64,000 nucleotides of DNA. Origin: Andrena cerasifolii (lineage: Eukaryota; Arthropoda; Insecta; Hymenoptera; Andrenidae). Of this stretch, positions 48,672-59,530 are shown in pieces. Every line of letters begins with the position of its first letter. The first letter of the stretch is position 1. Under the pieces are notes generated by a model. It was not told the origin of the DNA. It made no database searches and was given only the letters and a program-made list of their open reading frames with translations. The stretch covers positions 5,325,001 to 5,389,000 of the forward strand of contig NC_135130.1 of NCBI RefSeq assembly GCF_050908995.1, read 5' to 3'. Both the position numbers and the translations under genes were made by a program.

Positions 48672-49420
48672 CAGTACACACTCGTTATAAACCCGACGAA
48701 CGGGGCTGGTGACGACCGTGTGGCGCATTGCGGACCCTATTCCGAGCGGCCAATGCCGCAAGTGAGAAAACCCAAGAGCGAGCGAGAAAGAACGAAAGAG
48801 TCGACACGAAGTTGCCGGCGGCTATGAAAGAGAGAAAGCAATGATACTTTGTCTTTCGCGTGCGTATACATCGCACAATATAACTTCGCTTCCGAGCGGC
48901 CACTGAGTAGGCCGTGAGTCAGCCGTGCGTGCGAGAGAGTCCAACCGTCGGCGTTCTTTTAAATCGATTCGAAAAACATACGATTCCACACGCATGAGTA
49001 TCACGCTACCTTTTACTTTGTATGATACTCGTCCGTGTGCGATCGGATGTTTTTCGAAACGAAATAAAAGAACGCCGACGGTCAAGCTGTCTCGCACAGG
49101 CCTGCTCAGTGGCTGCTCGGAGACAAAGTTATATATTGCGCGATCTGTACGCTTTGTCTCTTCGAGCTTGAGTCTTGACCCACGTGCGCGACTAAGTACA
49201 TACAATGTATCAGTGAAGAGGCAGAACGTACACACGTGTACGACGAAGCGAGACAAAGTATCATGCTTTCCCTCTTTTGTAGTCAACGAAAGTGGGAACT
49301 TCGTGTCGACTCTTTCGTCCTCTCTCGCTCATTTTCGGGTTCCAAGGAGAAGGATTCCAAGAAATGATGGGGATAGTCACCGTGCTCACATCGAAACGGG
49401 TTTATGACGAGTGTGTACTG
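48672..49420. mobile_element. TA-flanked 749-bp foldback with CAGTACACACTCGT ends
   Basis: Termini CAGTACACACTCGTTATAAA and its near-perfect complement, with TA on both sides (48670-48671, 49421-49422). Long imperfect arms continue inward: GTCGACACGAAGTT is mirrored by AACTTCGTGTCGAC near 49295, and the CCGTCGGCGTTCTTTT block near 48944 by AAAAGAACGCCGACGG near 49066. No transposase. Frames of 150-160 codons lie inside the arms on both strands, as expected for a palindrome, and are not genes. It lies upstream of the vanin-like gene. Confidence 0.85.
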
Positions 49421-49941
49421 TAACTCCCTTACGCAGCGCACCAAGAAGGGGTCGCGCCGCGCCGACTCTATGATTGTGTGTGTGCGCGGTTGGTGTACAT
49501 GCTTATGATGACGGATTGATTAACATGTTAATTTTACCTGAGATGAAAGGCGTAGAAGAATTAGGAGGACCAACTCCAGTCCGAAGCTACTCCATTTTCC
49601 ACGCATAGTGTTGCGATCTTCGCTGGTGTAAATGTGTGTAACCCTGGGTGGCACGTGTGGCAGAGATCTGGGGTGGAACTCGAGAACAAGAAGCGGGCAA
49701 CCGTTATCTCCCCGATAGCGATAGCGATACAGTATCGATACATCGAAATACGATACTTTCCAACTTACCGAACGCTCTAGAGCATATTCTTAAATTGAGA
49801 TTAGCTTTTATGTTTTATAAGTCCACTGTGAAATGTTTAATAATTTACACGTAAATATCTCTATTATTAAGGCCTTTATATATCTCTATTATTAACGCAC
49901 CACGGGCACGAACCTTGCCTTTTATTAAAAATCCACACGAA

Positions 49942-50079
49942 GGCCGGTATTCATAGTCGCTACTTATTCTTAAGCAAATGCTTAAGCATGCGGCATCCTC
50001 TACTAACCTAGTAGCTAGTAAAGGATGTCGAATGCTTAAGCATTTGCTTAAGAATAAGTTACGACTATGAATACCGGCC
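49942..50079. mobile_element. 138-bp full-length palindromic MITE
   Basis: Ends GGCCGGTATTCATAGTCG with its complement, followed by ACTTATTCTTAAGCAAATGC and its mirror image. GAA flanks both ends (49939-49941 and 50080-50082), a possible 3-bp target duplication as made by PIF/Harbinger-type elements. About 0.85 kb upstream of the Dock7 start. Confidence 0.85.
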
Positions 50080-50097
50080 GAAATCGCGCAACATTAG

Positions 50098-50402
50098 TAA
50101 TTGCAGAGTTAGGAGCGATGGAGCCTAAGTGATGGAGGGGGAAACACCTGCAGGAGTGGTGGTAATGTGTGCGCGAACTGACGCCAGCGCCAATCCAGTC
50201 AAGTGGCCCCAACGCGAAGCCAGCCACGGCCAACCAGCGTCGATAATCTATTTCCCGGCGACGTTGGTTGGCAGTGGCTGTCTTCGCGTTGGGGCCACTT
50301 GACTGGATTGGCGCTGACGTCAGTTCGCGCCATTACCACCGCTCCTGTAGGTGTTTCCCCCTCCATCACTTAGGCCCCATCGTTCCTAACTCTGAGTAAT
50401 TG
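50098..50402. mobile_element. 305-bp foldback element with ~120-bp arms
   Basis: The arms (about 50098-50215 and 50282-50402) are inverted copies at about 92% by eye. They share AGTGATGGAGGGGGAAACAC, CAATCCAGTCAAGTGGCCCC and AACGCGAAG. It lies less than 20 bp from the palindrome at 49942-50079, in the 5' flank of Dock7. No coding capacity or clear target duplication. Confidence 0.85.
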
Positions 50403-50929
50403 TGAACTCGTTGCACGCCGCTGGCGCTGGTGACCGTGAGCAGATGGTTTAGGAGGAAAGCAAGTAGGGGGGGCGACTGCTTTGTATTTCTGGTCGTCTC
50501 TCTACACCATTACTTCTATGGTGTTAATAGGAATTTTGGCGTGGCAAAGGCATAGCCCTGGTGAGCCCTGGCTCAACAATTTTATGACAAGAACTGTCAA
50601 AATAGTGTATTAATAATATCCATTCGTGATTGTTCGTACTTTTTGCACAATGGACTTTTAGTGAACATAAAGTCACGTAAGTATAATTTCTCACTCCTGT
50701 AGACCACTCTTCGTTGAATTTACGACAATCGTGCACTTCGCTGTGTATTTCGATATAATGCATGCACTTGTTTCAATAATCACCACGACAAAACATTGCA
50801 AAGTAGCACGCATCAACAATGGAGTTCTATTAAAACGAATTCGATATATTCCGAGTTCCCTGAATCTTTTCATTTTTAAATCGATCGTACAGGATTTCAT
50901 CGAAGGAGTATTTTACCACGGCATTTATA
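50403..50929. promoter_or_regulatory. Presumed proximal 5' flank / 5' UTR of Dock7
   Basis: The 527 bp between the last foldback and the Dock7 ATG. No TATA box or initiator can be placed with confidence; the assignment rests only on position. Confidence 0.3.
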
Positions 50930-53900
50930 ATGTCATCCGTGCAACGGGCTTTTACTCAAAAATTGAGTAAACAGCACGCAGCTGACGTGAGACGTCAGAT
51001 TGCCAGCTCTACCTCGTATTCTCGCGATTTATCCAAGAGCGGCAGTACCTTCTCGGGCTTTTCCTCGACGGTATGTAGTGCATTTTGATTCACCCTATCC
51101 AAACGATGTGCATTTTAAATCCTCAAATTATTCACTTTGATTTCATTGCAAATATGGTCCATTAAGATGTCACTATGCGAAGTATTGGAGCCCTTAGACT
51201 ACGAGGACTTCTTAGCCCAGCACCAGTCAGTCCTTGACCGAGATCCTCTAAAACCAATATTAGACTTCCCACCTGAAGATGTGGAATTGCAAGTGGTGAA
51301 AAGGAAAGCTCGAACAGAGGAACCAGTTGTTCCATATGAATCTCTGTAAGATCCATGTCATTAAAAAACAAGACTGCTATCGCCACATTCTTGACTGAAC
51401 TAATTCCATTTCTAGGGACACGGTGTCTCCTTACGTCAGAAGATGCATTGAGAGCTTCACTTCTGACTGGGTAGTGGTGCACAGAAAATACAAGCGCAGA
51501 GTGTCCCCCATCACAAGGGACAGACTGCTTCAAGATACTCCGAGACAAGACTTTGAGGTGTTTCATTTAAGCAAGTATACGTTACAGACCATGGAAACAA
51601 TAATTTAAAGCGAATGCAAAACAGGTGGATCAAGAGGACACAAACGGCTCGGGGTCACCCAATGAAGAGGAGGACTTATCAAATTGCGGAGACACACCGA
51701 GAGGTTCTTGGGCGAGTCTGGACCTCAGGCATTCCCAGCATGATCCTCTTCTTCCAACCTTATTGGATCGTGTTTGCCCCGAGACCATCGATCAAATGAA
51801 CGAGCAGAAGCGCTCGGAAGATCGTCAAGTGTGTACCGAATGCACTAATACAGGCTTGGGAATTAAGTGAACCCGGCGGCCAATTTTCAGAGGCAACGCT
51901 TTCTTTCTCCCGCCGCGCGTCTTGGCCCCCTCGGGGGCCTAGGTGCTTGGAGAGCCTCAGGCCCGTTCACTTAATTCCCAAGCCTGCACTAACACGATCT
52001 GGTCTTTGTACTCCTCGTCTGTTAATCGATTTTAGGAAGCACTGTTTCCACTGTACGCACCTCCAGCCTCCCCAGACGACGAGTGGCAAGAAATTAGTGT
52101 TGCACCAGAACCAACAGAACCTTTCTCCCACAAGATCCTCGTGAAGTGTCTACAATTGAAGCTGGAATTGGAAGTGGAACCAATTTTCGCAAGTCTGGCA
52201 TTGTATGACGCCAGAGAGAAGAAAAAGGTATTCAGAAACTTTAAATGCTGGAAAACGAACTGGATATAGTCGCCGTACTTTCTCACACCGCAGGTATCCG
52301 AGAACTTTTACGTGGACATGAATTCCGAAGGTTTGAAGAGGATGCTTAGCGGCCATATCGCGTACAGCGATGCCAGTACTTTGGCCCGGAGCTGTGTCAT
52401 GAGTATTAGCAAACCGAGCCCAGATTTGTTCCTGGTTGTCAGACTCGAGAAAGTGTTGCAGGGCGACATTTCAGAATGCGCCGAACCATATTTGCGAGAG
52501 GACAAAAATAAGGATAAGGTGGAGTATTTCGCGGATGATTAAGCCAAGTACGAGCTGCATTTATTGATGCGACAAATTTACACCGAAAATAGGTGAGAGC
52601 AGCTGCTGCAGCCGCGTGTGAAAGATTGGGTCGATACAGAATGCCACTTGCATGGACTGCCATCCACCTTTCGGGCGTGATAGGTGGTGGAGGAGACACA
52701 GACAGCACTGGCAGTGCTGGGTCATTAGACAGAAAGTCGGGTGGACTGGAACAGTGGCGTAAAAAAGTAGAGCCGCCAACTCGGAGAGGTTCTCTCGAGA
52801 GAAGGAGTTCCGACAAAAGGCGCAGTTGGTCGCCAGACGACTTTGCCAACTGCCTCGACACGTTTAGGTACATTCTTTTCTAATGGCAACGTAAATTGCT
52901 ACTGCTTGTGTATTATATCGCTCTGTGTTTTCCAGGCCCATTACATTGACCGTTTCAAGCTTCTTTAAGCAAGAGAGCGAACGTTTGAGAGACGAAGATC
53001 TCTATAAACTCTTAGTTGAGTTACGAAGGCCTGGATCTAATTTGAAACGATTGAAATGTCTACCAGGTATACTCAAGTTAGACCTTAGCCCCAGGCCCGA
53101 AGAATTGCCCAGGTGTATGGATACTGACCTTAGAAGGCTAGTGCCATATCCAGACGAGAAAAGTCGGCCAGTTAAAGAAATACTCGAGTTCCCAAGCGAA
53201 GTGGTGTCGCCCGATTTAACGTATCGTAATCACCTCTACATTTACCCCAAAGTAAGGATTCACCCACATTAAATTCGTGTTATCAACGTCCGTTTGTGAG
53301 TTAAACATGTGTTGCCTGTTGCAGGAGGCAAACTTTAGCTCCAGGACAGGCTCTGCACGAAATATCGCTGTGAGAATGCAGCTAATGGGGGGCGAACAAG
53401 AAGCTGATGCTCTTACCGCGATTTTTGGAAGATCCTCATGCCCAGAAATGACCCACGAGTGCTTCACTTCCGTGTCCTATCACAATAGAAACCCGAATTT
53501 CTACGACGAAGTGAAAATCCGGCTCCCTGCAGACTTGAGTGCCAAGCATCATTTGCTTTTCACGTTCTACCACATCAGCTGCCAGAAGAAGGCAGAGCAA
53601 CCGAATGTTGAAACTGCTGTTGCGTACACGGTAAGGGCAATTAAGTATCACGTCCAAAACCGACTAAACTCGTGAGAAACCTACTATTAACAACTTTTTA
53701 TTCTGTTCAGTGGCTGCCACTTTTGAGGGACGGGCACTTACAATCTGGCGAGTTCAGTCTTCCAGCAATGCTGGACCCACCCCCACCAAATTACTCCTAC
53801 ATAGCACCCGATGTGCTTTTGCCAGGTACAAGATGGGTGGACGCCCACAGGGGCGTGTTCACAGTGATTTTAGAACCAGTTTCCAGCGTTCATCCTCAAG

Positions 53901-56900
53901 ATAAATACATCGACAGGTACTTGTTCTGATATCCTCTGAGCTCCATCGATTCGTAGTTACTCATTTCGAAAATGAATTACAGATTTCTGTCTCTGTGCGG
54001 TTACTTGGAAACTGGTCAAGTACCTCCGCGTATTGGCGAGGCTGGAATGGAGTCTGAATTAAAGTCTGCGCTCTTAGAATTGGCAAGATCGTCGCACTCT
54101 GCTTTAGTACGATCGCTGCCCCAATTACTCGACCAGTTAATATCGCTCCTAGTGCGTCCACCGACGCTGCCCTCTCAGCCACTGAACGTAGCAGCCACAG
54201 TTTTCGAGGCTATAGGGTTACTGGTTCGAAACATCACTAATCTGCCAGATGGCCAACTGGATGCTCATGGGAGACACGCTCTTTTGGCCACGTACATCGC
54301 CTATCAGTGCTCTTTACCCAGAATGGCACACTCCCCGAACATCATAAGAGCTCAGAGCAACCCTGACCTACCCCTGGAGGACCTAGAGATGGAGGTGCAC
54401 TCTCGAGGACTCGATCGAACAGCGTCCATGCGCCAAGAATCACCCTCCATAAACAGCCAAACGACCAGGAGGCTTCTGCACGAGGAATTAGCATTGCACT
54501 GGGTCGTGTCCACGGGCCAGGCACGTGAACTGGCGGTCACGTACTCGTGGTTCTTCTTAGAACTGATCGTTCGGTCTATGGTAGTGACACTCTCAGAGAT
54601 GGGGATACTAGAGGCGCCGAGGAAGACGCGATTCTCGCCCCAATTCTGCGACGACGTGGCGACCCTCACCGCAGCGCTAACGTCTGAAGTGATATCCCGC
54701 TGCGGGAAGGAAAACAGAGTGCCCAATAATTTAATATCGAGCGTGGGTAGCTTTCTGTCTGATCTACTGTCAGTGATGGACAGAGGGTTCGTTCTGTCCC
54801 TGGTTCGGGCTGCTTGTTGCTCCTTGTCAGAGGCATCCATGCACATTCCAGACTCGGCTGCTCTGTTCGCGCTGAAGCTGGATCTTGTGCGGACAGTGTG
54901 TTCCCATGAGCACTACGTGGCTCTGAATCTGCCATTTGGGACTGGGTACACGTCGGGGTCTGCCCCAGCATCGCCCAGCCCATCCACGGGCAGTTCAGGG
55001 AGCTTGATATCAACTCTAGTACCTGGGGAACGCGCCAGATTCTCCGAGCTTAGCCAGGAGTTTCGACAGCAACACTTCTTGGTGGGAATCGTGTTGTCTG
55101 ACCTGTCCAATACTCTAGAAATCCCGAATCCCATGCTTCAGAACAAGGCTATTGGAACGGTTCGACACCTCATGGCGTACCACGACGTGGACTCTAGGTA
55201 TTCTGACCCTGCAGCTAAAGCCAGAGTCGCAGCCCTGTATCTGCCACTTCTGAACATCATAATGGATGCTCTGCCTCAGCTGTATCACTGGGATTCTAAG
55301 GATAAGAGTGTCTATCCTGACGAATCAGGGTCCATCACGCAGTCGGTGGCTCTGGCCATAGCTGGTGGCGTTTCTGCTGACGCTGCAGGAACTCAGTGCA
55401 GAGTCTCCTTGAGTTCTGAGGCTACACGACATCTTCTCATGTGTGTGTTGTGGATGCTGAAGGGGTTGGAGCAGTCAGCGCTGGTGCAATGGTGTTCGGA
55501 GTTAAGTTCAAGGCGTGTACTGTGTCTTCTTCAAGTTCTGAACATTGCTACGGCAGCGTTCGAATATAAGGGGAAGAAAGCACTAAAGAGACTGCCCCCG
55601 CAAGCTGCCGCGACCAGCGATATCAGATCTAGGCTGGAAGATGTGATCCTTGGCCAAGGAAGCGCCAGAAGCGAGATGATGCTTCGTAGAAAGGAGAGAA
55701 TGAGCGGAGACAAGTTGAGATGGCGTAAAGACCAGATGCCTTACAGGTATGTGAACACGAGAATGTCTCTAGAATATCTGCTTCATAGCTGATTTCCTAA
55801 TTCCAAGGTCATGCGAGCAGTCAGAAGGAAGAGCAGTGGAACAAGATGCTCATATAGAAGGTGCCTTAGCAGCTGAAGCCTCCCTTGTGGTTTTAGATAC
55901 TTTAGAGACTGTTGTACAGGCTGATGGAGGGGGTGGTAAGTGATGGAGAAACTTTAGGGTATTACGTTTACAGATGCATTTTCACACTCGCAATATTTGG
56001 ACATTATGCAGGTGCAGTTGTGGGGGCAGTGTTGAAAGTTCTTCTAAGAGCACTAGCCAGAAATCAAAGCACATCTGTATTGCAACACATGTTTAACACC
56101 CAACGTGCTTTGGTGTTTAAGTATCACAGTGCACTGTTTGACGAGGAAAGCGAAAGATGCGGCGATTTGTGTTTAACGTTACTAACTAGGTGCAGTTCCC
56201 CATTGAGCGCAGTTCGTAGCCATGCTGCTGCGAGTCTTTACTTACTGATGCGTCAGAATTTCGAGATTGGTAATGTAAGTGTCTTAGGACCTAGTACCCA
56301 TTTCCGTCAGCGCAAGATAACTCGTGAATTCATTGTGATGCTGCCCCGATTCCAGAATTTCGCACGAGTTAAGATGCAAGTGACAACATCTTTATCAGCT
56401 CTTGTCGGGAGAGGAAGGGCCCCCAGCGAAGGAGCACTCAGAAGGGCACTGAAGACAGTGCTAGTGTATGCTGAGAGGGACACAGAACTGGCAGACACAA
56501 GTTTCCCAGAGCAAGTGAAGGATCTTCTATTCAATTTGCATATGATTTTATCCGACACGGTTAAAATGAAGGAATTCCAAGAGGATCCAGAAATGCTGTT
56601 AGACCTCATGTACAGGTAATTGAAAGCCGACGATACTCATCAAATACTCTCAACCTCGATCACATTTCACATTGGAAGTTAATTCTGCAGAATTGCAAAG
56701 GGCTATCAAGGATCACCAGATCTCAGGCTGACGTGGTTGGCAAATATGGCCCAGCAACACATGGAAAGGAAGAATCATACAGAAGCTGCAATGTGTTTAG
56801 TGCACAGTGCAGCTTTGGTAGCAGAATATTTGCACCTCCTGGAACCAGGAGGTGGTGGTCGACCAGTTGGAGCTGTTGCTCTGTGCCCCGTTACCCCAAA

Positions 56901-58359
56901 TTCTTTAGAGGAAAGCGCTGTTGGTGATGATGTACTGGCCAGAAGGGAAGAAGGCCTATGCTTAGGCCCAGATTTCTCGGAGAGCGGTTTAGCAGGTTTA
57001 TTAGAACACGCTGCTAGTTCTTTCCACGCCGCCGGAATGTACGAAGCCATTCCTGACGTGTACAGAGTGTTGCTTCCAATAGCAGAAGCTGCGCATGATT
57101 ACAAAAAATTGGCGAACATTCACGGGTACTGAATATAAAATCCTTGAAGCGTAGTGTGGATGTGTTATCCATATTCTAATCTGTTTTCTGTTCTTGTAGG
57201 AAGCTTCATGAAGCTTATACACGCGTGGAACAACTAGCAGGGAAGCGAGTATTTGGCACGTACTTCAGAGTAGGATTCTATGGCGGGCGATTTGGCGATC
57301 TTGCTGGTGAAGAATTCGTTTACAAAGAACCTACTCTGACGAAACTACCAGAAATATTCTCAAGGCTTGAAAACTTCTATGCTGAGAGATTTGGCACTGA
57401 AAATATTGTGATAATAAAGGACTCGAACCCTGTGGACCCCAGTAAACTGGAACCTGATAAGGCCTACGTTCAGATTACTTACGTGGAGCCATACTTTGAA
57501 CTCCACGAACTCAGGCACCGGCCAACTATTTTCCATAGAAATTTTAATATCAGTGAGTGCCGTTTTGAGTAATATAAACTGAAATAATTTGCATTTTATT
57601 GTTATCGGCGAATTATTTTTAGAACGATTTGTATACGCAACACCTTTTACACCTGGCGGTAAGGCCCATGGCGAGCTAAGGGAACAGTGCAAGCGTAAAA
57701 CAATTCTAACAGTAGCTACACACTTCCCCTACTTGAAGACGAGAATACGGGTGGTGGCTAGGAAGCAAATAGTTCTAAGTCCGATTGAAGTTGCGATAGA
57801 AGACATACAGAAGAAGACTGCAGAAGTATGTGTTTAATTTAAAGAATGAACAAATGTTTTTTCTGTAATTTACTCATTTAATTGAATTCTTCCTAGGTTG
57901 CTGCAGCCACAGCTCAAGAACCACCTGATGCGAAGATGTTGCAGATGGTTCTGCAAGGCTGCATTGGAACCACAGTTAATCAAGGACCCGCAGAAGTGGC
58001 GGTTGTGTTCCTCTCTGGGTTAAGAGAGCAGAATGCCCAGCCAACTAGACTGCAGCACAAGCTGCGATTATGTTTCAAGGATTTCTCAAAGAAGTGCCTC
58101 GATGCTTTGAGAAGAAATAAGAACCTGATTGGGCCAGATCAACGAGACTACCAACGAGAATTGGAAAGGAACTACCAAAGATTAACAGAGAGACTTACTC
58201 CACTTATTGCATGGAGGTAGGAAACTGTTTGTTCCAATTACTAATACCTCGTTCTACTGAAAACGATACTTCGTTTATAAAATGTCTTAAATGATTATAT
58301 ACAGTGGACCGTCATTAGCAAATCAACAAAATATGCCACAAACATCACCTCGTTGGTAA
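50930..58359 (+). CDS. Dock7: Dedicator of cytokinesis 7 (DOCK-C subfamily Rho-GTPase exchange factor; fly Zir orthologue)
   Basis: Nineteen exons traced by similarity to vertebrate DOCK6/7/8 and GT..AG borders: 50930-51070, 51167-51345, 51416-51557, 51625-51828, 52036-52227, 52294-52518, 52593-52867, 52936-53251, 53325-53630, 53711-53916, 53983-55746, 55808-55935, 56012-56274, 56356-56615, 56691-57125, 57200-57552, 57623-57825, 57897-58216, 58305-58359. Total 5967 nt, 1988 residues, no frame break; vertebrate DOCK7 is about 2100. The ATG at 50930 opens MSSVQRAFTQKLSKQHAADV, matching the family N terminus. The N-terminal DUF3398 region covers about residues 50-150; DHR-1 (lipid-binding C2-like) about 550-720 from NHLYIYPK; DHR-2 (catalytic exchange on Rac/Cdc42) about 1530-1970, including the nucleotide-sensor loop TTVNQGP. 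It is a cytoplasmic regulator of actin and cell shape. Exon 11 alone is 1764 bp. The last small exon is inferred; an alternative end is the TAG at 58218. Confidence 0.95.
51851..51986. mobile_element. hAT-like MITE in Dock7 intron 4
   Basis: 136 bp with perfect 20-plus-base inverted ends starting CAGGCTTGGGAATTAAGTGA. The flanks are CACTAATA (51843-51850) and CACTAACA (51987-51994), an 8-bp target duplication with one change, as expected for hAT. It lies wholly inside the 207-bp intron between exons 4 and 5, which is two to three times longer than most of its neighbours. Confidence 0.85.
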
Positions 58360-59459
58360 AATGTCCGAATGCGATCAACTAGTTACCAAAGATTACTCAA
58401 AACTCAAAGGAAATTTCATTCTTACTACTTTTTATATTCTGCTTTTGACTAAACCTAATGTAAAGTCTGCAATATTTAATATTGATCACGCAAATCGTCA
58501 ATATTAAAAGTATTTAGTAATTTTCTAAATAACTGCCACTTCAATTACTGTATAGCCAAGTTTAGTTATCCATGACATACTCATACAGCTTACTATTTGT
58601 AACCATAATTAATAATATAAATGCCCTAATGAGACATAAATTCATTAATTGTCTCTATATTTTGCACTTCTAATGCATAATATATAGCCTACGCTCTACG
58701 CTATGTAAAACTGAAATATCTGACTATTTATGTATTTAGCTATTAAGAAAGCTGTGATTTTTCAATTAAATTATATATAACGACTTTAAAACAATTGCAG
58801 AAACTTATAATAATAGATTTTTACTACAATGACTTAATATTTTTTTGTAACACGTAAACTAATTAGTGACATTAGCAATTTATGACAAAATTAGTCATTT
58901 ATGTTTCCATAAAAATTACGATTTTGTTATTCATATCCTATGTGTAGATAAATTTTAACATTCGATTCTCAAAGTTAATATCCAACATTTCTGTAAACAT
59001 TTTCGCCATCATTTTTTTATTACTCTCAGTAGAAATTTAGAAGTCTATCATTAAAAGTTTCTCTCATACTTATTAAAAAGGATAAACGAATGACTCTGTG
59101 TAATGAATGTTTGAAGAATGCAGTTGGTCAATTATTTAATAAGTTTCTGCACTATGAATAATCAAAATAACATTTACAATAATAAACACATTCAGAACAT
59201 GTATATGAAATGTTTAAAAAATTTCTAATTTCTAGTCGCAAGGATACGTAAATGTATAAGTTCTTAAATTATATTTTGCGTTAATTTGTATGCATATGCA
59301 CGCAGACAAAAAAGTCTCTATACACATTACGTTAACCTGTTGAATGCATTTAACTTTGTTTCAGGTGCTTTTACTTATTACTATTCACTCAATGCATTAT
59401 TCAATGTATTTATATGAGATTAACAACTTTCCACCCTCAGCCATAATTTTCCTAACTTA
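58360..59459. other. AT-rich 3' flank / presumed 3' UTR of Dock7
   Basis: No coding signal. Candidate poly(A) hexamers are ATTAAA at about 58503 and AATAAA at 59181-59186. Which one is used cannot be decided from sequence. Confidence 0.5.
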
Positions 59460-59527
59460 CAAGGGGTGGACACCATGTGGTAGACACTGATTTTGATGAG
59501 CCTCTACCACATGGTGTCCTCCCCTTG
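59460..59527. mobile_element. 68-bp hairpin element (tiny MITE or pre-miRNA-like foldback)
   Basis: Two 25-base arms (59460-59484 and 59503-59527) pair with one mismatch; they contain GGACACCATGTGGTAGA and its complement. The loop is 18 bases. TTA lies on both sides (59457-59459 and 59528-59530), which fits a PIF/Harbinger-type 3-bp target duplication. The near-perfect stem favours a young mobile hairpin over a normal microRNA precursor. Confidence 0.7.
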
Positions 59528-59530
59528 TTA

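Noticed and set aside
48925..49407. 160- and 154-codon frames on opposite strands
   Set aside because: Both lie inside the arms of the 48672-49420 foldback, where any open frame is mirrored. No transposase motif (DDE/D) is visible.
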